From: Rhodobacter sp. | GTDB lineage: Bacteria; Pseudomonadota; Alphaproteobacteria; Rhodobacterales; Rhodobacteraceae | DNA: 64,000 nucleotides | Assembly: GCA_020250445.1 (NCBI GenBank) | Contig: JADCEF010000035.1 | Span: 30,330-94,329, forward strand | Direction: 5' to 3' | Shown here: positions 17,381 to 26,721 of the stretch, piece after piece | How the letters are laid out: the number at the start of each line of letters is the position of its first letter | Numbering within the stretch: position 1 is the stretch's first letter | Position numbers and translations under genes: made by a program | The notes under the pieces: model-generated | Seen by the model: the letters and a program-made list of their open reading frames with translations, nothing else | Databases searched by the model: none | Told to the model about the DNA's origin: nothing

Positions 17381-18507
17381 GTCGCCTCCGAAAGGGCGGG
17401 CGATGGCACGTACCGCCCCGCAAGGTGGGGCGGGGCCTGCGCCTCGAGCTTCGCCAGCGTGTCAAGAATGCGCGCGGGCCCGTGGCGGTGCAAGCCGTCC
17501 AGCGGCCCGCGCGGAAAGTTCAGCCCCAGCATCATCGCCTGATTGATGCCTTCGGCCGTTGTGCCGCCTTCCGCCAGCAGCCAGGCGGCCTCGTTGGCCA
17601 GCACCGCCTCGATCCGCAGGATGATCGCGTCGGCATCGGCCGGCGGGGTGCCCGCTTCTGCCGGAAAAACAAAGCCGCGCCCGGTCTTGCGGCCCAGGTC
17701 ACCCCGCGCCACCTGCGCGCGCAGCGCCTGGAAGACATGGTAGCGCGGGTGCCCGCCCATCGCTGCCGACAGGCTTTCGGTCGCGGCAAGGTTGATGTCC
17801 GCCCCGATCAGGTCGATCAGTGCGAAAGGCCCGATCCTGTAGCCCGCCGACAGCATTGCCGCGTCAATCTCTGCCGCCGGGCGGCCTTCTTCCAGCAGGG
17901 CCAGCGCCTCGCCATAGAACGGCCTGGCACAGCGGTTCACGATGAAACCGGGCCTGTCCGCACAGGGGATCACGGTTTTTCCGGCTGCCTCGGCGCTGCG
18001 CCGGGCCAGATCAACCGATGCCCGATCGCAGCCCCGCGGGGCGATCAGTTCCACCAGCCGCATCGCCGGGGCGGGATTGAAGAAATGCAGGCCCAGAACC
18101 CGTCCTGGATGCGCCAGCCCCTGTGCCAGGGCCGCAACCGACAGGGACGAGGTATTCGTGGCCAGAACCGCATCCGGCCCCACGACACCTTCCAGCGTGG
18201 CAAAGAGGGCGCGCTTTGCCTCGGGACGTTCGGCAATCGCCTCGATAACCAGGCCGGCGGCCGCAAGGCCGCTGACCGACCCGACGACCTGCACCCGGTC
18301 ACATGCGGCATCCCGTTCGGCCAGGGTCAGTTTGCCGGCCGCAACGCGGGCTTCAAGCGCCCCGGCAAGGCGCAACGCCGCCGTGCCGCGCACAGCCTCT
18401 GACGCATCCGTCGCCAGAACCGGAAATCCGGCCTGCGCAAACACCTGTGCAATGCCAAGGCCCATTGTGCCCAGACCCACAACGCCGATCACGGGCCGTT
18501 CCGCCAT
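17377..18507 (-). CDS. 3-hydroxyacyl-CoA dehydrogenase
   Basis: A 376-residue NAD-dependent dehydrogenase. The Rossmann motif is VGLGTMGLGIAQVFAQAG (residues 9-26). The central block ATNTSSLSVAAL and HFFNPAPAMRLVELI, containing the catalytic His, and the RPGFIVNRCARPFYGEAL segment identify the short monofunctional HAD/PaaH type. The C-terminal domain (about residues 190-370) has MMLGLNFPRGPLDGL. It oxidises a 3-hydroxyacyl-CoA made by the hydratase at 22108. First gene of the leftward operon; the 132-bp gap to the divergent monooxygenase/reductase gene holds a palindromic operator. Confidence 0.92.
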   Translation of the reverse strand: MAERPVIGVVGLGTMGLGIAQVFAQAGFPVLATDASEAVRGTAALRLAGALEARVAAGKLTLAERDAACDRVQVVGSVSGLAAAGLVIEAIAERPEAKRALFATLEGVVGPDAVLATNTSSLSVAALAQGLAHPGRVLGLHFFNPAPAMRLVELIAPRGCDRASVDLARRSAEAAGKTVIPCADRPGFIVNRCARPFYGEALALLEEGRPAAEIDAAMLSAGYRIGPFALIDLIGADINLAATESLSAAMGGHPRYHVFQALRAQVARGDLGRKTGRGFVFPAEAGTPPADADAIILRIEAVLANEAAWLLAEGGTTAEGINQAMMLGLNFPRGPLDGLHRHGPARILDTLAKLEAQAPPHLAGRYVPSPALSEAT

Positions 18508-18557
18508 GCTGTCCCACCCCCTGCCTGCATGGGCACAATGCGTGACGGACAGAAAAC

Positions 18558-18584
18558 TTCAAGTCTGAAATTTCAAGCTTGAAA
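18558..18584. promoter_or_regulatory. Palindromic operator in divergent promoter region
   Basis: TTTCAAGCTTGAAA (18571-18584) is a perfect 14-bp palindrome, and a second TTCAAG half-site lies 14 bp upstream (18558-18563), with TGAA following it. The region separates the 3-hydroxyacyl-CoA dehydrogenase gene from the 2-aminobenzoyl-CoA monooxygenase/reductase gene. It is a good candidate binding site for the MarR protein encoded at 21659, which could then control both operons. No convincing -10 box was identified. Confidence 0.6.
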
Positions 18585-18639
18585 TGGTTTGATCCTGATG
18601 GCACCCTTCGCGATGTCTTGCACCGGAAAGGATCGAAAC

Positions 18640-20925
18640 GTGAAGGTTCTTTGCCTTGGGGGCGGCCCCGCCGGACTTTATTTCGCAATTTCGATGAAGC
18701 TGCGGGATCCGTCGCACCGGATCACCGTGCTGGAGCGCAACAAGGCAAATGACACCTTCGGCTGGGGGGTGGTGCTGTCTGATGATGCCCTGTCCAACAT
18801 GGCCCGCAACGATCCGGTCAGCACGGCGGCGATAAAGGCGAATTTTGCCTATTGGGACGATATTGCGGTGGTGCACAATGGCGTGCGTTCGGTTTCGGGC
18901 GGGCATGGCTTTGCCGGCATCGGGCGCAAACGCATCCTGATGCTGCTGCAGGCCCGGGCGCGGGAACTGGGTGTGGACCTGCGCTTTGAAACCGAATTCA
19001 GGACGGCGGAAGATTACCGGGGTGAATATGACCTTGTCGTCGCCTGCGATGGCATCAATTCGGCGGTGCGCCGCGAATATGCCGATGTGTTCAGGCCGGA
19101 CATCGACATGCGCCTGTGCAAATTCGTCTGGCTGGGCACGCATCAGAAGTTCGATGATGCCTTCACCTTCATCTTCGAGAAGACCGAACATGGCTGGGTC
19201 TGGGCCCATGCCTATCAGTTCGATGACACCACCGCGACCTTTATCGTGGAATGCTCGCAGGACACCTGGGATCGCTGGGGCTTTGCGCAGATGGAAAAGG
19301 AAGAAACGGTCGCCACCTGCGAACGGATCTTCGCGGCCCATCTGGGCGGTCACGCGCTGATGTCCAACGCGGCCCATCTGCGCGGCTCTGCCGTGTGGAT
19401 GAATTTTCCCCGGGTGATCTGCGAAACCTGGTACCACGAAAACGTCGTGCTGATGGGCGATGCGGCGGCGACGGGGCATTTCTCGATCGGCTCCGGCTCT
19501 CGCCTTGCGTTTGATTCCGCCATCGCATTGGCCGAATATCTGCATTCGGAACCCACGATGGAAGCTGCCTTCCGGCGCTATCAGGCCGAACGCCGGGTCG
19601 AGGTGCTGCGCCTGCAATCGGCGGCGCGCAATTCGCTGGAATGGTTTGAACAGGTCGAGCGGTACCTCGACATGCCGCCCATCCAGTTCGCCTATTCCCT
19701 GCTGACCCGCAGCCAGCGGATCAGCCATGAAAACCTGCGCCTGCGCGATCCTGCCTGGTTGCGCGCCGCCGAGGACTGGTTTCAGGAACGGGCGGGCGGG
19801 CAAAAGGGCCGTGCGCCGATGTTCGCCCCCTTTCGGCTGCGCGACATGACCTTGCAAAACCGCATCGTCGTCTCGCCCATGGCCCAGTACCGCGCCACAG
19901 GTGGCTGCCCGACCGACTGGCATTTCGTCCATTATGCCGAACGCGCCAAGGGCGGGGCAGGGCTTGTCTTTACCGAGATGACCTGCGTATCGCCCGAAGG
20001 GCGCATCACCCCCGGCTGCCCTGGCCTGTACGCGCCCGAACATGAAGCGGCCTGGGCGCGGATCGTGGCCTTCGCCCATGCCGAAACCGGGGCCAGGCTG
20101 TGCTGCCAGATCGGTCATTCGGGACGCAAGGGGTCCACCCGGCTGGGCTGGGAAGAAGACAACGCGCCGCTGGATCACGGCAACTGGCCGGTCATGTCCG
20201 CCTCGGCCCTGCCCTGGGGGCCGCGCAATCAGGTGCCAAAGGCCATGGACCGGGCGGATATGGATATGGTGACGGCGCAATTCGTGTCCGCGACGCAGAT
20301 GGCCGCGCGGGCCGGTTTTGACATGATCGAACTTCACGCCGCACATGGCTATCTGATTTCGTCGTTCATCTCGCCAAAATCGAACATTCGCGGCGATGAC
20401 TACGGCGGGCCGCTGGACAACCGCATGCGCTTTCCGCTGGAGGTGTTTCGCGCAATGCGTGCCGCCTGGCCTGCGGAAAAGCCGATGTCGGTGCGCATCT
20501 CGGCCACGGACTGGACGGGGGACGACGGGGTGACGCCGTCCGAAGCGGTGCAGATTGCGCAGATGTTCGCCGCCGCCGGGGCCGATATCATCGATGTCTC
20601 TGCCGGACAGACCAGCCTTGACGCGAGGCCCGTCTATGGCCGGATGTTCCAGACCCCGTTTTCCGACCGCATCCGCAACGAGGCGGGTCTGGCGACCATG
20701 GCGGTGGGCAATATCACCGAGCCTGACCATGTGAATTCCATTCTTCTGGCGGGCCGGGCCGACCTTGTCTGCCTGGCCCGCCCGCATCTTGCCGACCCCT
20801 ACTGGACGCTGCACGCTGCCATCCAACTGGGCGACAGCGGTACGGACTGGCCGCTGCCCTACCTGCCCGGTGCCGAACAGGCCCGCCGTCTGGCCGGGCG
20901 CGCGCAAGAGGCGATCCGGGCATGA
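18640..20925 (+). CDS. 2-aminobenzoyl-CoA monooxygenase/reductase (salicylyl-CoA 5-hydroxylase/OYE fusion)
   Basis: A 761-residue fusion. Residues 1-390 form a flavin monooxygenase with FAD motif [14 protein letters not shown] and [20 protein letters not shown]. From about residue 391 ([20 protein letters not shown]) it is an Old Yellow Enzyme-type FMN reductase, with [10 protein letters not shown] and [16 protein letters not shown]. This fusion is the known key enzyme of aerobic anthranilate degradation through CoA thioesters in Azoarcus evansii: it hydroxylates and then reduces the ring of 2-aminobenzoyl-CoA. Databases often call it bifunctional salicylyl-CoA 5-hydroxylase/oxidoreductase. 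The GTG at 18640 is chosen because it follows GGAAAGGA at good distance and starts the FAD fold; a TTG and an ATG upstream would add a non-conserved 17- or 14-residue leader. Confidence 0.92.
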   Translation: MKVLCLGGGPAGLYFAISMKLRDPSHRITVLERNKANDTFGWGVVLSDDALSNMARNDPVSTAAIKANFAYWDDIAVVHNGVRSVSGGHGFAGIGRKRILMLLQARARELGVDLRFETEFRTAEDYRGEYDLVVACDGINSAVRREYADVFRPDIDMRLCKFVWLGTHQKFDDAFTFIFEKTEHGWVWAHAYQFDDTTATFIVECSQDTWDRWGFAQMEKEETVATCERIFAAHLGGHALMSNAAHLRGSAVWMNFPRVICETWYHENVVLMGDAAATGHFSIGSGSRLAFDSAIALAEYLHSEPTMEAAFRRYQAERRVEVLRLQSAARNSLEWFEQVERYLDMPPIQFAYSLLTRSQRISHENLRLRDPAWLRAAEDWFQERAGGQKGRAPMFAPFRLRDMTLQNRIVVSPMAQYRATGGCPTDWHFVHYAERAKGGAGLVFTEMTCVSPEGRITPGCPGLYAPEHEAAWARIVAFAHAETGARLCCQIGHSGRKGSTRLGWEEDNAPLDHGNWPVMSASALPWGPRNQVPKAMDRADMDMVTAQFVSATQMAARAGFDMIELHAAHGYLISSFISPKSNIRGDDYGGPLDNRMRFPLEVFRAMRAAWPAEKPMSVRISATDWTGDDGVTPSEAVQIAQMFAAAGADIIDVSAGQTSLDARPVYGRMFQTPFSDRIRNEAGLATMAVGNITEPDHVNSILLAGRADLVCLARPHLADPYWTLHAAIQLGDSGTDWPLPYLPGAEQARRLAGRAQEAIRA

Positions 20926-21662
20926 CCCTTCACGGCAAGCGCGTGCTGATTACCGGCGGCGGCTCTGGTGCCGGGGCCGATCTTGCGCGCGGCTTTGCCG
21001 GGGCCGGGGCCGAGGTGGTGATCGCCGGACGCCGGGCCGAGGCGCTGGCCCGCGTCGCCGCCCTTTATCCAGGTCTGCGCACCGTTCAGGCCGATGTGAC
21101 CGATGAGGCCGGCGTGCGGGCCATGTTTGCCGCCGCCGGCCCCTGCGACATCGTCATCGCCAATGCGGGGGCTGCGGATTCCGCCCCCTTTGGCCGCACC
21201 ACGCTGGATCAGTGGAACGCCATGCTGGCCGTCAACCTGACCGGCACCTTTCTGACCCTGCGCGACGGGCTGAACCAGATGCCCGGCTGGGGGCGGCTGA
21301 TTTGCATGGCCTCGACCGCTGGGCTGAAGGGCTATGCCAGGATCGCGCCCTATGCCGCTGCCAAACATGGTGTCATCGGCCTGACGCGCTGCCTGGCGCT
21401 GGAAATTGCCAGGCGCCCCGTCACCGTCAACGCGCTTTGTCCCGGCTTTCTTGATACCGAGATGACCGACCGCAGCATTGGCGTCATTGTCGGGAAGACC
21501 GGCCGCACGCCACAGGCGGCCCGCGCCGCGCTGGAAGGCGTCAACCCGCAGAACCGCCTCATCGCCCCGGCCGAGGTTACCGCCGCCGCCCTTTGGCTGT
21601 GCGGCCCGGGGTCCGAGGGTGTGAACGGACAGGCGATTGCCATTTCGGGGGGCGAGACATGA
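20922..21662 (+). CDS. Short-chain dehydrogenase/reductase
   Basis: A 246-residue classical SDR. The cofactor motif is [15 protein letters not shown], followed by NAG in IANAGAADS; the catalytic Ser lies in ASTAGLKG and the YxxxK in YAAAKHGV. It overlaps the monooxygenase/reductase stop and the MarR start by 4 bp each. In the anthranilate-CoA pathway it could reduce or oxidise a cyclic ketone/alcohol intermediate; SDRs accompany this pathway in other bacteria. The exact step is not determined. Confidence 0.88.
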   Translation: MTLHGKRVLITGGGSGAGADLARGFAGAGAEVVIAGRRAEALARVAALYPGLRTVQADVTDEAGVRAMFAAAGPCDIVIANAGAADSAPFGRTTLDQWNAMLAVNLTGTFLTLRDGLNQMPGWGRLICMASTAGLKGYARIAPYAAAKHGVIGLTRCLALEIARRPVTVNALCPGFLDTEMTDRSIGVIVGKTGRTPQAARAALEGVNPQNRLIAPAEVTAAALWLCGPGSEGVNGQAIAISGGET

Positions 21663-22111
21663 GCGGGACCGATGCAGTGGACCCGCTGTCCAAGCGCCGC
21701 CTCAAGATGTGGATCCGCCTTCTGGGTGTCACGCGCGGGGCGGAATCGCGCCTGCGGGAATTCCTGCGGGCGAGCCATGACACCACGCTGCCCCGCTTTG
21801 ATGTGCTGGCGGCGCTGTACCGCCGCCGCGACGGGGTGACGATGTCGGAACTGTCGCGGATGCTGCTGGTGTCGAACGGCAATGCCACCGCGGTGGTGGA
21901 CCGGCTGGAATCCGACGGCCTTGTGCGCCGGACCCCGTCGCAAGCCGACAGGCGCACGATCTTCGTGGCGCTGACACCTTCGGGACTGGCGCGCTTCGAA
22001 CGTCTGGCCGAAGCGCATGAACGTGAAATCGGGCGGCTGTTCAAAGGGCTGTCAGAGGCAGACCTTGACCGCCTGACAGAGATCCTCAAACGTATGGGAG
22101 GGGCGGCATGA
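21659..22111 (+). CDS. MarR-family transcriptional regulator
   Basis: A 150-residue winged-helix regulator with [20 protein letters not shown] (recognition helix region) and [13 protein letters not shown] (wing). The start at 21659 overlaps the SDR stop as ATGA; a longer frame has no homology. Located inside the anthraniloyl-CoA operon, it probably represses it and is relieved by an aryl-CoA; the palindrome at 18571-18584 is the likely site. It differs from the MarR at 10847, so the two divergent promoter regions may have separate regulators. Confidence 0.9.
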   Translation: MSGTDAVDPLSKRRLKMWIRLLGVTRGAESRLREFLRASHDTTLPRFDVLAALYRRRDGVTMSELSRMLLVSNGNATAVVDRLESDGLVRRTPSQADRRTIFVALTPSGLARFERLAEAHEREIGRLFKGLSEADLDRLTEILKRMGGAA

Positions 22112-22920
22112 CCGCGCTTGCCGGGCTGAGGCCCGACCATTTCCTGTGGCATGTCGACAACCGCATCGCCACGATCCGCCTGAACCGGCCCGAGCGGAAG
22201 AACCCGCTGACCTTTGACAGCTACGCCGAACTGCGCGACACCTTCCGCAAGCTGCCCCAGGCCCGCGATGTCGATGTTGTGGTCTTTGCCTCGAACGGCG
22301 GCAATTTCTGTTCCGGCGGGGATGTGCACGAGATCATCGGCCCGCTGATCGGCCTGCCGATGACGGATCTTCTGGCCTTCACCCGGATGACCGGCGATCT
22401 GGTCAGGGCGATGATCACCTGCGGCAAGCCGGTGATCGCGGCGGTCGAGGGCATCTGCGCCGGTGCGGGGGCGATCCTTGCCATGGCCGCCGACCTGCGC
22501 CTGGCGACACCGCAGGCCAGATGCGCCTTTCTGTTCACCCGTGTCGGGCTGGCCGGCTGTGACATGGGGGCCTGTGCGATGCTGCCGCGCCTGATCGGCC
22601 AGGGACGCGCGGCCGAACTTCTTTACACCGGGCGCTTCATGACCGCCGCCGAGGGTGCCGCCTGGGGCTTCTGGAACGCGCTGCACCCCGCCGACGCGCT
22701 GGAGGCCGAAGCGCAGGCCCTGGCCGCGCGCCTTGCCGCCGGGCCGACCTTTGCCCATGGCATCACCAAGACCCAGCTGGCGCAGGAATGGGACATGAGC
22801 CTGGATCAGGCGATCGAGGCCGAAGCCCAGGCCCAGGCGATCTGTATGCAGACAAAGGATTTCGAACGCGCCTACCGCGCCTTCGTGGCAAAGCAGACGC
22901 CTGTGTTCGAAGGGAACTGA
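22108..22920 (+). CDS. Enoyl-CoA hydratase/isomerase family protein
   Basis: A 270-residue crotonase-fold enzyme. The oxyanion-hole segment is [19 protein letters not shown] and the second is [20 protein letters not shown], then [22 protein letters not shown]. The position equivalent to the second catalytic Glu of classical hydratases is occupied in the GCDMGAC segment by Asp/Met, so the reaction may be a hydration, hydrolytic ring opening or isomerisation. In this operon it is expected to act on the reduced cyclohexene-carboxyl-CoA made by the monooxygenase/reductase. It overlaps the MarR gene by 4 bp. Confidence 0.9.
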   Translation: MTALAGLRPDHFLWHVDNRIATIRLNRPERKNPLTFDSYAELRDTFRKLPQARDVDVVVFASNGGNFCSGGDVHEIIGPLIGLPMTDLLAFTRMTGDLVRAMITCGKPVIAAVEGICAGAGAILAMAADLRLATPQARCAFLFTRVGLAGCDMGACAMLPRLIGQGRAAELLYTGRFMTAAEGAAWGFWNALHPADALEAEAQALAARLAAGPTFAHGITKTQLAQEWDMSLDQAIEAEAQAQAICMQTKDFERAYRAFVAKQTPVFEGN

Positions 22921-22970
22921 GGGGATGGTGCAGCCACCGGCCAGGGCAGCCTTCCGGATGAAGCGGGGAC

Positions 22971-23003
22971 GGGGGGCCAGCCCCCCGACCCCCGGGATAT
23001 TTG
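22971..23003. repeat. GC hairpin followed by CCGGGATATTTG element
   Basis: GGGGGG-CCAG-CCCCCC (22971-22986) is followed by CCGGGATATTTG (22992-23003). The same 12-mer occurs at 8409-8420 beside the other divergent promoter. The hairpin lies in the only sizeable gap (99 bp) inside the anthraniloyl-CoA operon and may attenuate or process the transcript. Confidence 0.5.
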
Positions 23004-23019
23004 GGAACGGAAAATAGAC

Positions 23020-24156
23020 ATGGCGGATCGCAGCTTTCTAGACTGGCCCTTTTTCGAGGCGCAGCACCGCGAACTGGCGCTGGCGCTGGACGCCTGGTGC
23101 GCCGCGAACCTGCCGGTCGATCATTCCGATGTCGATGGCGCCTGCAGATCGCTGGTCGCGCTGCTGGGGCGGGATGGCTGGCTGCGCCAGACCGGCGCGG
23201 GCCAGGGGGAAAGGCTGGACCTGCGCAGCCTGTGCCTGACCCGCGAAACGCTGGCGCGCCATGATGGCCTGGCCGATTTCGCCTTTGCCATGCAGGGTCT
23301 GGGCATGGGGGCTGTCAGCCTGTTTGGCACGCCGGATCAGCGCCGCTGGCTGGACCGGACCCGCAGCGGCACCGCCCTGTCAGGCTTTGCGCTGACCGAA
23401 CCTGCGTCCGGGTCGGATGTGGCCGGCACGGCCACGACGGCGGTGCGGGGGCAGGGCGGCTGGGTGCTGAACGGCGAGAAGACCTATATCTCCAACGGCG
23501 GGATCGCCGATGTCTATGTGATCATCGCGCGCACCGGAGAGGGACCTGGCACCAGGGGGCTGTCGGCCTTTCTCCTGCCCGCCGATACGCCCGGGCTGCG
23601 GGTGGCCGAACGCATCGGCGTCATGGCGCCGCATCCGCTGGCGCGGCTGGTGCTGACCGACTGCCTGCTGCCCGAGACGGCCCTGATCGGCGCGCCCGGC
23701 GCGGGCTTTCGCATTGCGATGTCCGTGCTGGACGTCTTCCGCCCCACGGTCGGGGCGGCGGCGCTGGGGTTCGCGCGCCGCGCCTTTGACGAGGCGCTGG
23801 CGCGCGTGCAATCGCGCCGGATCGGCGGCCAGCCGCTGGCGGCGCTGCAGATGGTTCAGGGCCATATCGCCGACATGGCGCTGGATATCGATGCCGCCGC
23901 CCTGCTGGTTTACCGGGCCGCCTGGGCCAGGGACAGCGGCGCGCCGCGCATCAGCCGCGAGGCCGCGATGGCCAAGCTGGCGGCCACCGAAGCCGCGCAG
24001 CGGGTTATCGACACCGCGCTGCAGCTGCATGGCGGCGATGGCGTGCGCAGCGGGTTCGCGGTGGAAAGCCTGTATCGCGAAATCCGGGCGCTGCGCATCT
24101 ATGAAGGGGCCAGCGACGTCCAAAAGCTGATCATCGCCAGATCGGTTCTGACATGA
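23020..24156 (+). CDS. Acyl-CoA dehydrogenase
   Basis: A 378-residue flavoprotein of the acyl-CoA dehydrogenase family. Visible blocks are [16 protein letters not shown] and [19 protein letters not shown] (FAD/substrate contacts). [20 protein letters not shown] and [16 protein letters not shown] close the protein; the latter has the catalytic Glu at the usual C-terminal place. It probably introduces a double bond in an alicyclic or ring-opened CoA thioester and passes electrons to ETF, which is not encoded here. It overlaps the thioesterase gene by 4 bp. Confidence 0.92.
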   Translation: MADRSFLDWPFFEAQHRELALALDAWCAANLPVDHSDVDGACRSLVALLGRDGWLRQTGAGQGERLDLRSLCLTRETLARHDGLADFAFAMQGLGMGAVSLFGTPDQRRWLDRTRSGTALSGFALTEPASGSDVAGTATTAVRGQGGWVLNGEKTYISNGGIADVYVIIARTGEGPGTRGLSAFLLPADTPGLRVAERIGVMAPHPLARLVLTDCLLPETALIGAPGAGFRIAMSVLDVFRPTVGAAALGFARRAFDEALARVQSRRIGGQPLAALQMVQGHIADMALDIDAAALLVYRAAWARDSGAPRISREAAMAKLAATEAAQRVIDTALQLHGGDGVRSGFAVESLYREIRALRIYEGASDVQKLIIARSVLT

Positions 24157-24563
24157 GCTACACGCGCTGCATCCCCGTCGAATTCAACCACTGCGATCCG
24201 GCCGGCATCGTCTTTTACCCCCGCTACTTCGAGATGACGAATTCGGTGGTCGAAAACTTCTTCGCTGCCGAAGTGGGCTATTCCTTTGCCCGGATGATGG
24301 CCGAAGGCCAGGGGGTTCCGGCCGCGCGGCTGGAAACGGATTTTCACGCCCCGTCCCGCCTGGGCGACCGGCTGGAGTTCACGCTGGCCGTCACGCGCAT
24401 CGGCGGTGCCTCTGTCGGCCTGACGCTGACAGCGCGCTGCGCGCAGGAATTGCGGATCACGGCGCATCTGACGCTGGTCTGGGTCGAGGCGGGGCGGCCC
24501 GCCGCCTGGCCGGAGGCCCTGCGCAGCCGCCTTGCCGCCCATCTGGAAGGGGTCGCCCGATGA
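24153..24563 (+). CDS. Hotdog-fold acyl-CoA thioesterase (4-hydroxybenzoyl-CoA thioesterase type)
   Basis: A 136-residue single hotdog domain. The motif [18 protein letters not shown] near residues 12-29 is that of the 4-hydroxybenzoyl-CoA thioesterase family, with the catalytic Asp in CDPAG. In aryl-CoA pathways such enzymes hydrolyse dead-end CoA esters and free trapped CoA. It overlaps both neighbours by 4 bp, so it is coupled to the acyl-CoA dehydrogenase and the Rid protein. Confidence 0.9.
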   Translation: MSYTRCIPVEFNHCDPAGIVFYPRYFEMTNSVVENFFAAEVGYSFARMMAEGQGVPAARLETDFHAPSRLGDRLEFTLAVTRIGGASVGLTLTARCAQELRITAHLTLVWVEAGRPAAWPEALRSRLAAHLEGVAR

Positions 24564-24985
24564 CATCGCCGCATGAGTTTCTGCACCCCAAATCCTGGAA
24601 ACCCGCCCAGGGCTATTCCAGCGGCATCGCCGCCGAAGGCCGGATGATCTTCACCGGCGGAATGGTCGGCTGGACCGCCGATCAGCAGTTTGACAGCGAT
24701 GACTTTGTCGATCAGGTCCGTCAGGCGCTGCGCAACATCGTCGCCGTCCTGGCAGAAGGCGGGGCGGGGCCGGAACATATCGTGCGCCTGACCTGGTATG
24801 TCACCGACAGGCAGGATTACCTGTCGCGGCTGAAGGAGCTTGGCCGCGCCTACCGCGAGGTGCTGGGGCGCCATTATCCGGCGATGGCCCTGGTGCAGGT
24901 CGTGGCCCTGGTCGAAGACCGCGCCAAGGTGGAAATCGAGGCGACGGCGGTGATCCCGCACGCGGGCAAAGCGGGCAAAGACTGA
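24560..24985 (+). CDS. RidA-family protein, divergent (catalytic Arg replaced)
   Basis: A 141-residue YjgF/YER057c/UK114-type protein, seen in IFTGGMVGWTADQQ, DFVDQVRQALRNIVAVL and the closing VEIEATAVI. RidA enamine/imine deaminases use an Arg a few residues before this last strand (VARLP... in E. coli). Here the aligned segment reads VVALVEDRAKVEIEA, with Leu at that place, so this is one of the Rid subfamilies lacking the Arg. Such members occur in catabolic operons and their function is poorly known. The pathway produces a cyclic enamine (2-amino-5-oxocyclohexene-carboxyl-CoA), which makes a role at that step attractive but unproven. Confidence 0.88.
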   Translation: MTSPHEFLHPKSWKPAQGYSSGIAAEGRMIFTGGMVGWTADQQFDSDDFVDQVRQALRNIVAVLAEGGAGPEHIVRLTWYVTDRQDYLSRLKELGRAYREVLGRHYPAMALVQVVALVEDRAKVEIEATAVIPHAGKAGKD

Positions 24986-25002
24986 ACGGGGGAAAGCGCA
25001 TC

Positions 25003-26628
25003 ATGCACCGGCTTGGACCCACGGGACATATCGATGGTTTCGCCCGCGCCGCCCTGCCGCCGCCCGAAGCGTGGCCGGACCTGCCGCAGGCGGGCTTTGA
25101 CTATCCCGAATGGCTGAATGCCGCGGTGGAACTGACCGACCGGATGGTCGAGCGCGGCTTTGGCGCGCATACCGCGCTGATCGGCAACGGGCGGCAGCGC
25201 ACCTACCGGGAACTGGCGGAGTGGTCCAGCCGCATCGCCCACGCCCTGGTCGAGGATTACGGCGTCAGGCCGGGCAACCGCGTGCTGATCCGGTCGGCCA
25301 ACAATCCGGCGATGGTCGCCTGCTGGCTGGCCGCGACCAAGGCCGGGGCGGTTGTGGTCAATACCATGCCGATGCTGCGCGCGGGAGAATTGGGCAAGAT
25401 CATCGACAAGGCGCAGATTAGCCTTGCCCTGTGCGACACGCGTCTGATGGAAGACCTGGTTGCCTGTGCCGGGAACTCGGCCTGGCTGAAACGGGTCGTC
25501 GGTTTTGACGGCACCGCCAACCATGATGCCGAACTTGACCGGGTGGCCCTGTCCAAGCCGGTCCGCTTTACCCCGCCGCCCACGGGCCGCGACGATGTGG
25601 CGCTCTTGGGCTTTACCAGCGGCACCACCGGAGAGCCGAAGGCCACGATGCATTTCCACCGCGATCTGCTGATCATCGCGGACGGCTACGCCAAAGAGGT
25701 GCTGCAGGTTACGCCGGGGGATGTCTTTGTCGGCTCGCCGCCGCTGGCCTTCACCTTCGGCCTGGGCGGGCTTGCGATCTTTCCGCTGCGCTTTGGCGCC
25801 TCGGCGGTGCTGCTGGAACAGGCGACACCGCCCGAGATGATCGGGATCATCGAACGCCACCGCGCCACGGTCTGTTTCACCGCCCCCACCGCCTACCGCG
25901 TCATGCTGAAAGCGATGGCGGACGGGGCAGACCTGTCGTCGCTGCGCGCCGCCGTCAGCGCGGGCGAAACCCTGCCCGCACCGGTCTATGACGAGTGGAT
26001 CAGGCGCACCGGCAAGCCCATTCTGGACGGTATCGGTGCCACCGAGATGCTGCATATCTTCATTACCAACCGTTTTGACGATCACCGCCCCGCCTGTACG
26101 GGGCGGCCCGTCACAGGGTACGAGGCGAAGATCGTCGATGACGCGGGCAATGACCTGCCGCGCGGCGATGTCGGGCGTCTGGCCGTCCGCGGCCCGACCG
26201 GCTGCCGCTATCTGGCCGACAGCCGCCAGAAGGCCTACGTGCAGAACGGCTGGAACCTGACCGGCGACAGTTTCTGGCAGGACGCGGATGGCTGTTTCCA
26301 CTTTGCCGCCCGCAGCGACGACATGATCATTTCCGCCGGTTACAATATCGCCGGACCCGAGGTCGAGGCGGCCCTTCTGGCGCATCCCGCTGTCCTAGAA
26401 TGTGCGGTCATCGGGGCCGCAGACGGTGACCGCGGCCAGATCGTCGAGGCGCATGTGGTTCTGGTGCCGGGACAGACCCCGGACGACGCCCTTGTGGCGC
26501 AGCTGCAGGCCCATGTGAAAGCGGTGATCGCCCCCTACAAGTATCCCCGCCGCATCCTGTTCAGTCCCGCGCTGCCCAAGACCCAGACCGGCAAGATCCA
26601 AAGGTTCCGCCTGCGCCGGCCCGGGTGA
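25003..26628 (+). CDS. 2-aminobenzoate-CoA ligase (benzoate-CoA ligase family)
   Basis: A 541-residue ANL-superfamily enzyme that activates an aryl acid as its AMP then CoA ester. The P-loop is GFTSGTTGEPKATMHFHRD near residue 205. The A5-type segment is GIGATEMLHIF, the hinge is SDDMIISAGYNIAGPEVE and the catalytic Lys is in PKTQTGKIQRFR at the C-terminus. The TMHFHRD and PPLAFTFGLGGL segments are those of benzoate/2-aminobenzoate-CoA ligases. As the last gene of the operon with 2-aminobenzoyl-CoA monooxygenase/reductase, anthranilate is the likely substrate. A ribosome-binding GGGGGAAAG precedes the start. Confidence 0.9.
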   Translation: MHRLGPTGHIDGFARAALPPPEAWPDLPQAGFDYPEWLNAAVELTDRMVERGFGAHTALIGNGRQRTYRELAEWSSRIAHALVEDYGVRPGNRVLIRSANNPAMVACWLAATKAGAVVVNTMPMLRAGELGKIIDKAQISLALCDTRLMEDLVACAGNSAWLKRVVGFDGTANHDAELDRVALSKPVRFTPPPTGRDDVALLGFTSGTTGEPKATMHFHRDLLIIADGYAKEVLQVTPGDVFVGSPPLAFTFGLGGLAIFPLRFGASAVLLEQATPPEMIGIIERHRATVCFTAPTAYRVMLKAMADGADLSSLRAAVSAGETLPAPVYDEWIRRTGKPILDGIGATEMLHIFITNRFDDHRPACTGRPVTGYEAKIVDDAGNDLPRGDVGRLAVRGPTGCRYLADSRQKAYVQNGWNLTGDSFWQDADGCFHFAARSDDMIISAGYNIAGPEVEAALLAHPAVLECAVIGAADGDRGQIVEAHVVLVPGQTPDDALVAQLQAHVKAVIAPYKYPRRILFSPALPKTQTGKIQRFRLRRPG

Positions 26629-26721
26629 TCTGCCCGGTCTGCCCGACCATCCGATTGCCCGCCGCCGCGCTTTCGGCAAAACTGCGCAAGCTGCGTCCGC
26701 TTACACCTTGCCGAGGGAATC

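Noticed and set aside
18559..20907. 782-codon open frame on the minus strand opposite the monooxygenase/reductase gene
   Set aside because: It is an antisense shadow produced by high third-position GC; the plus strand has clear flavoprotein motifs throughout.
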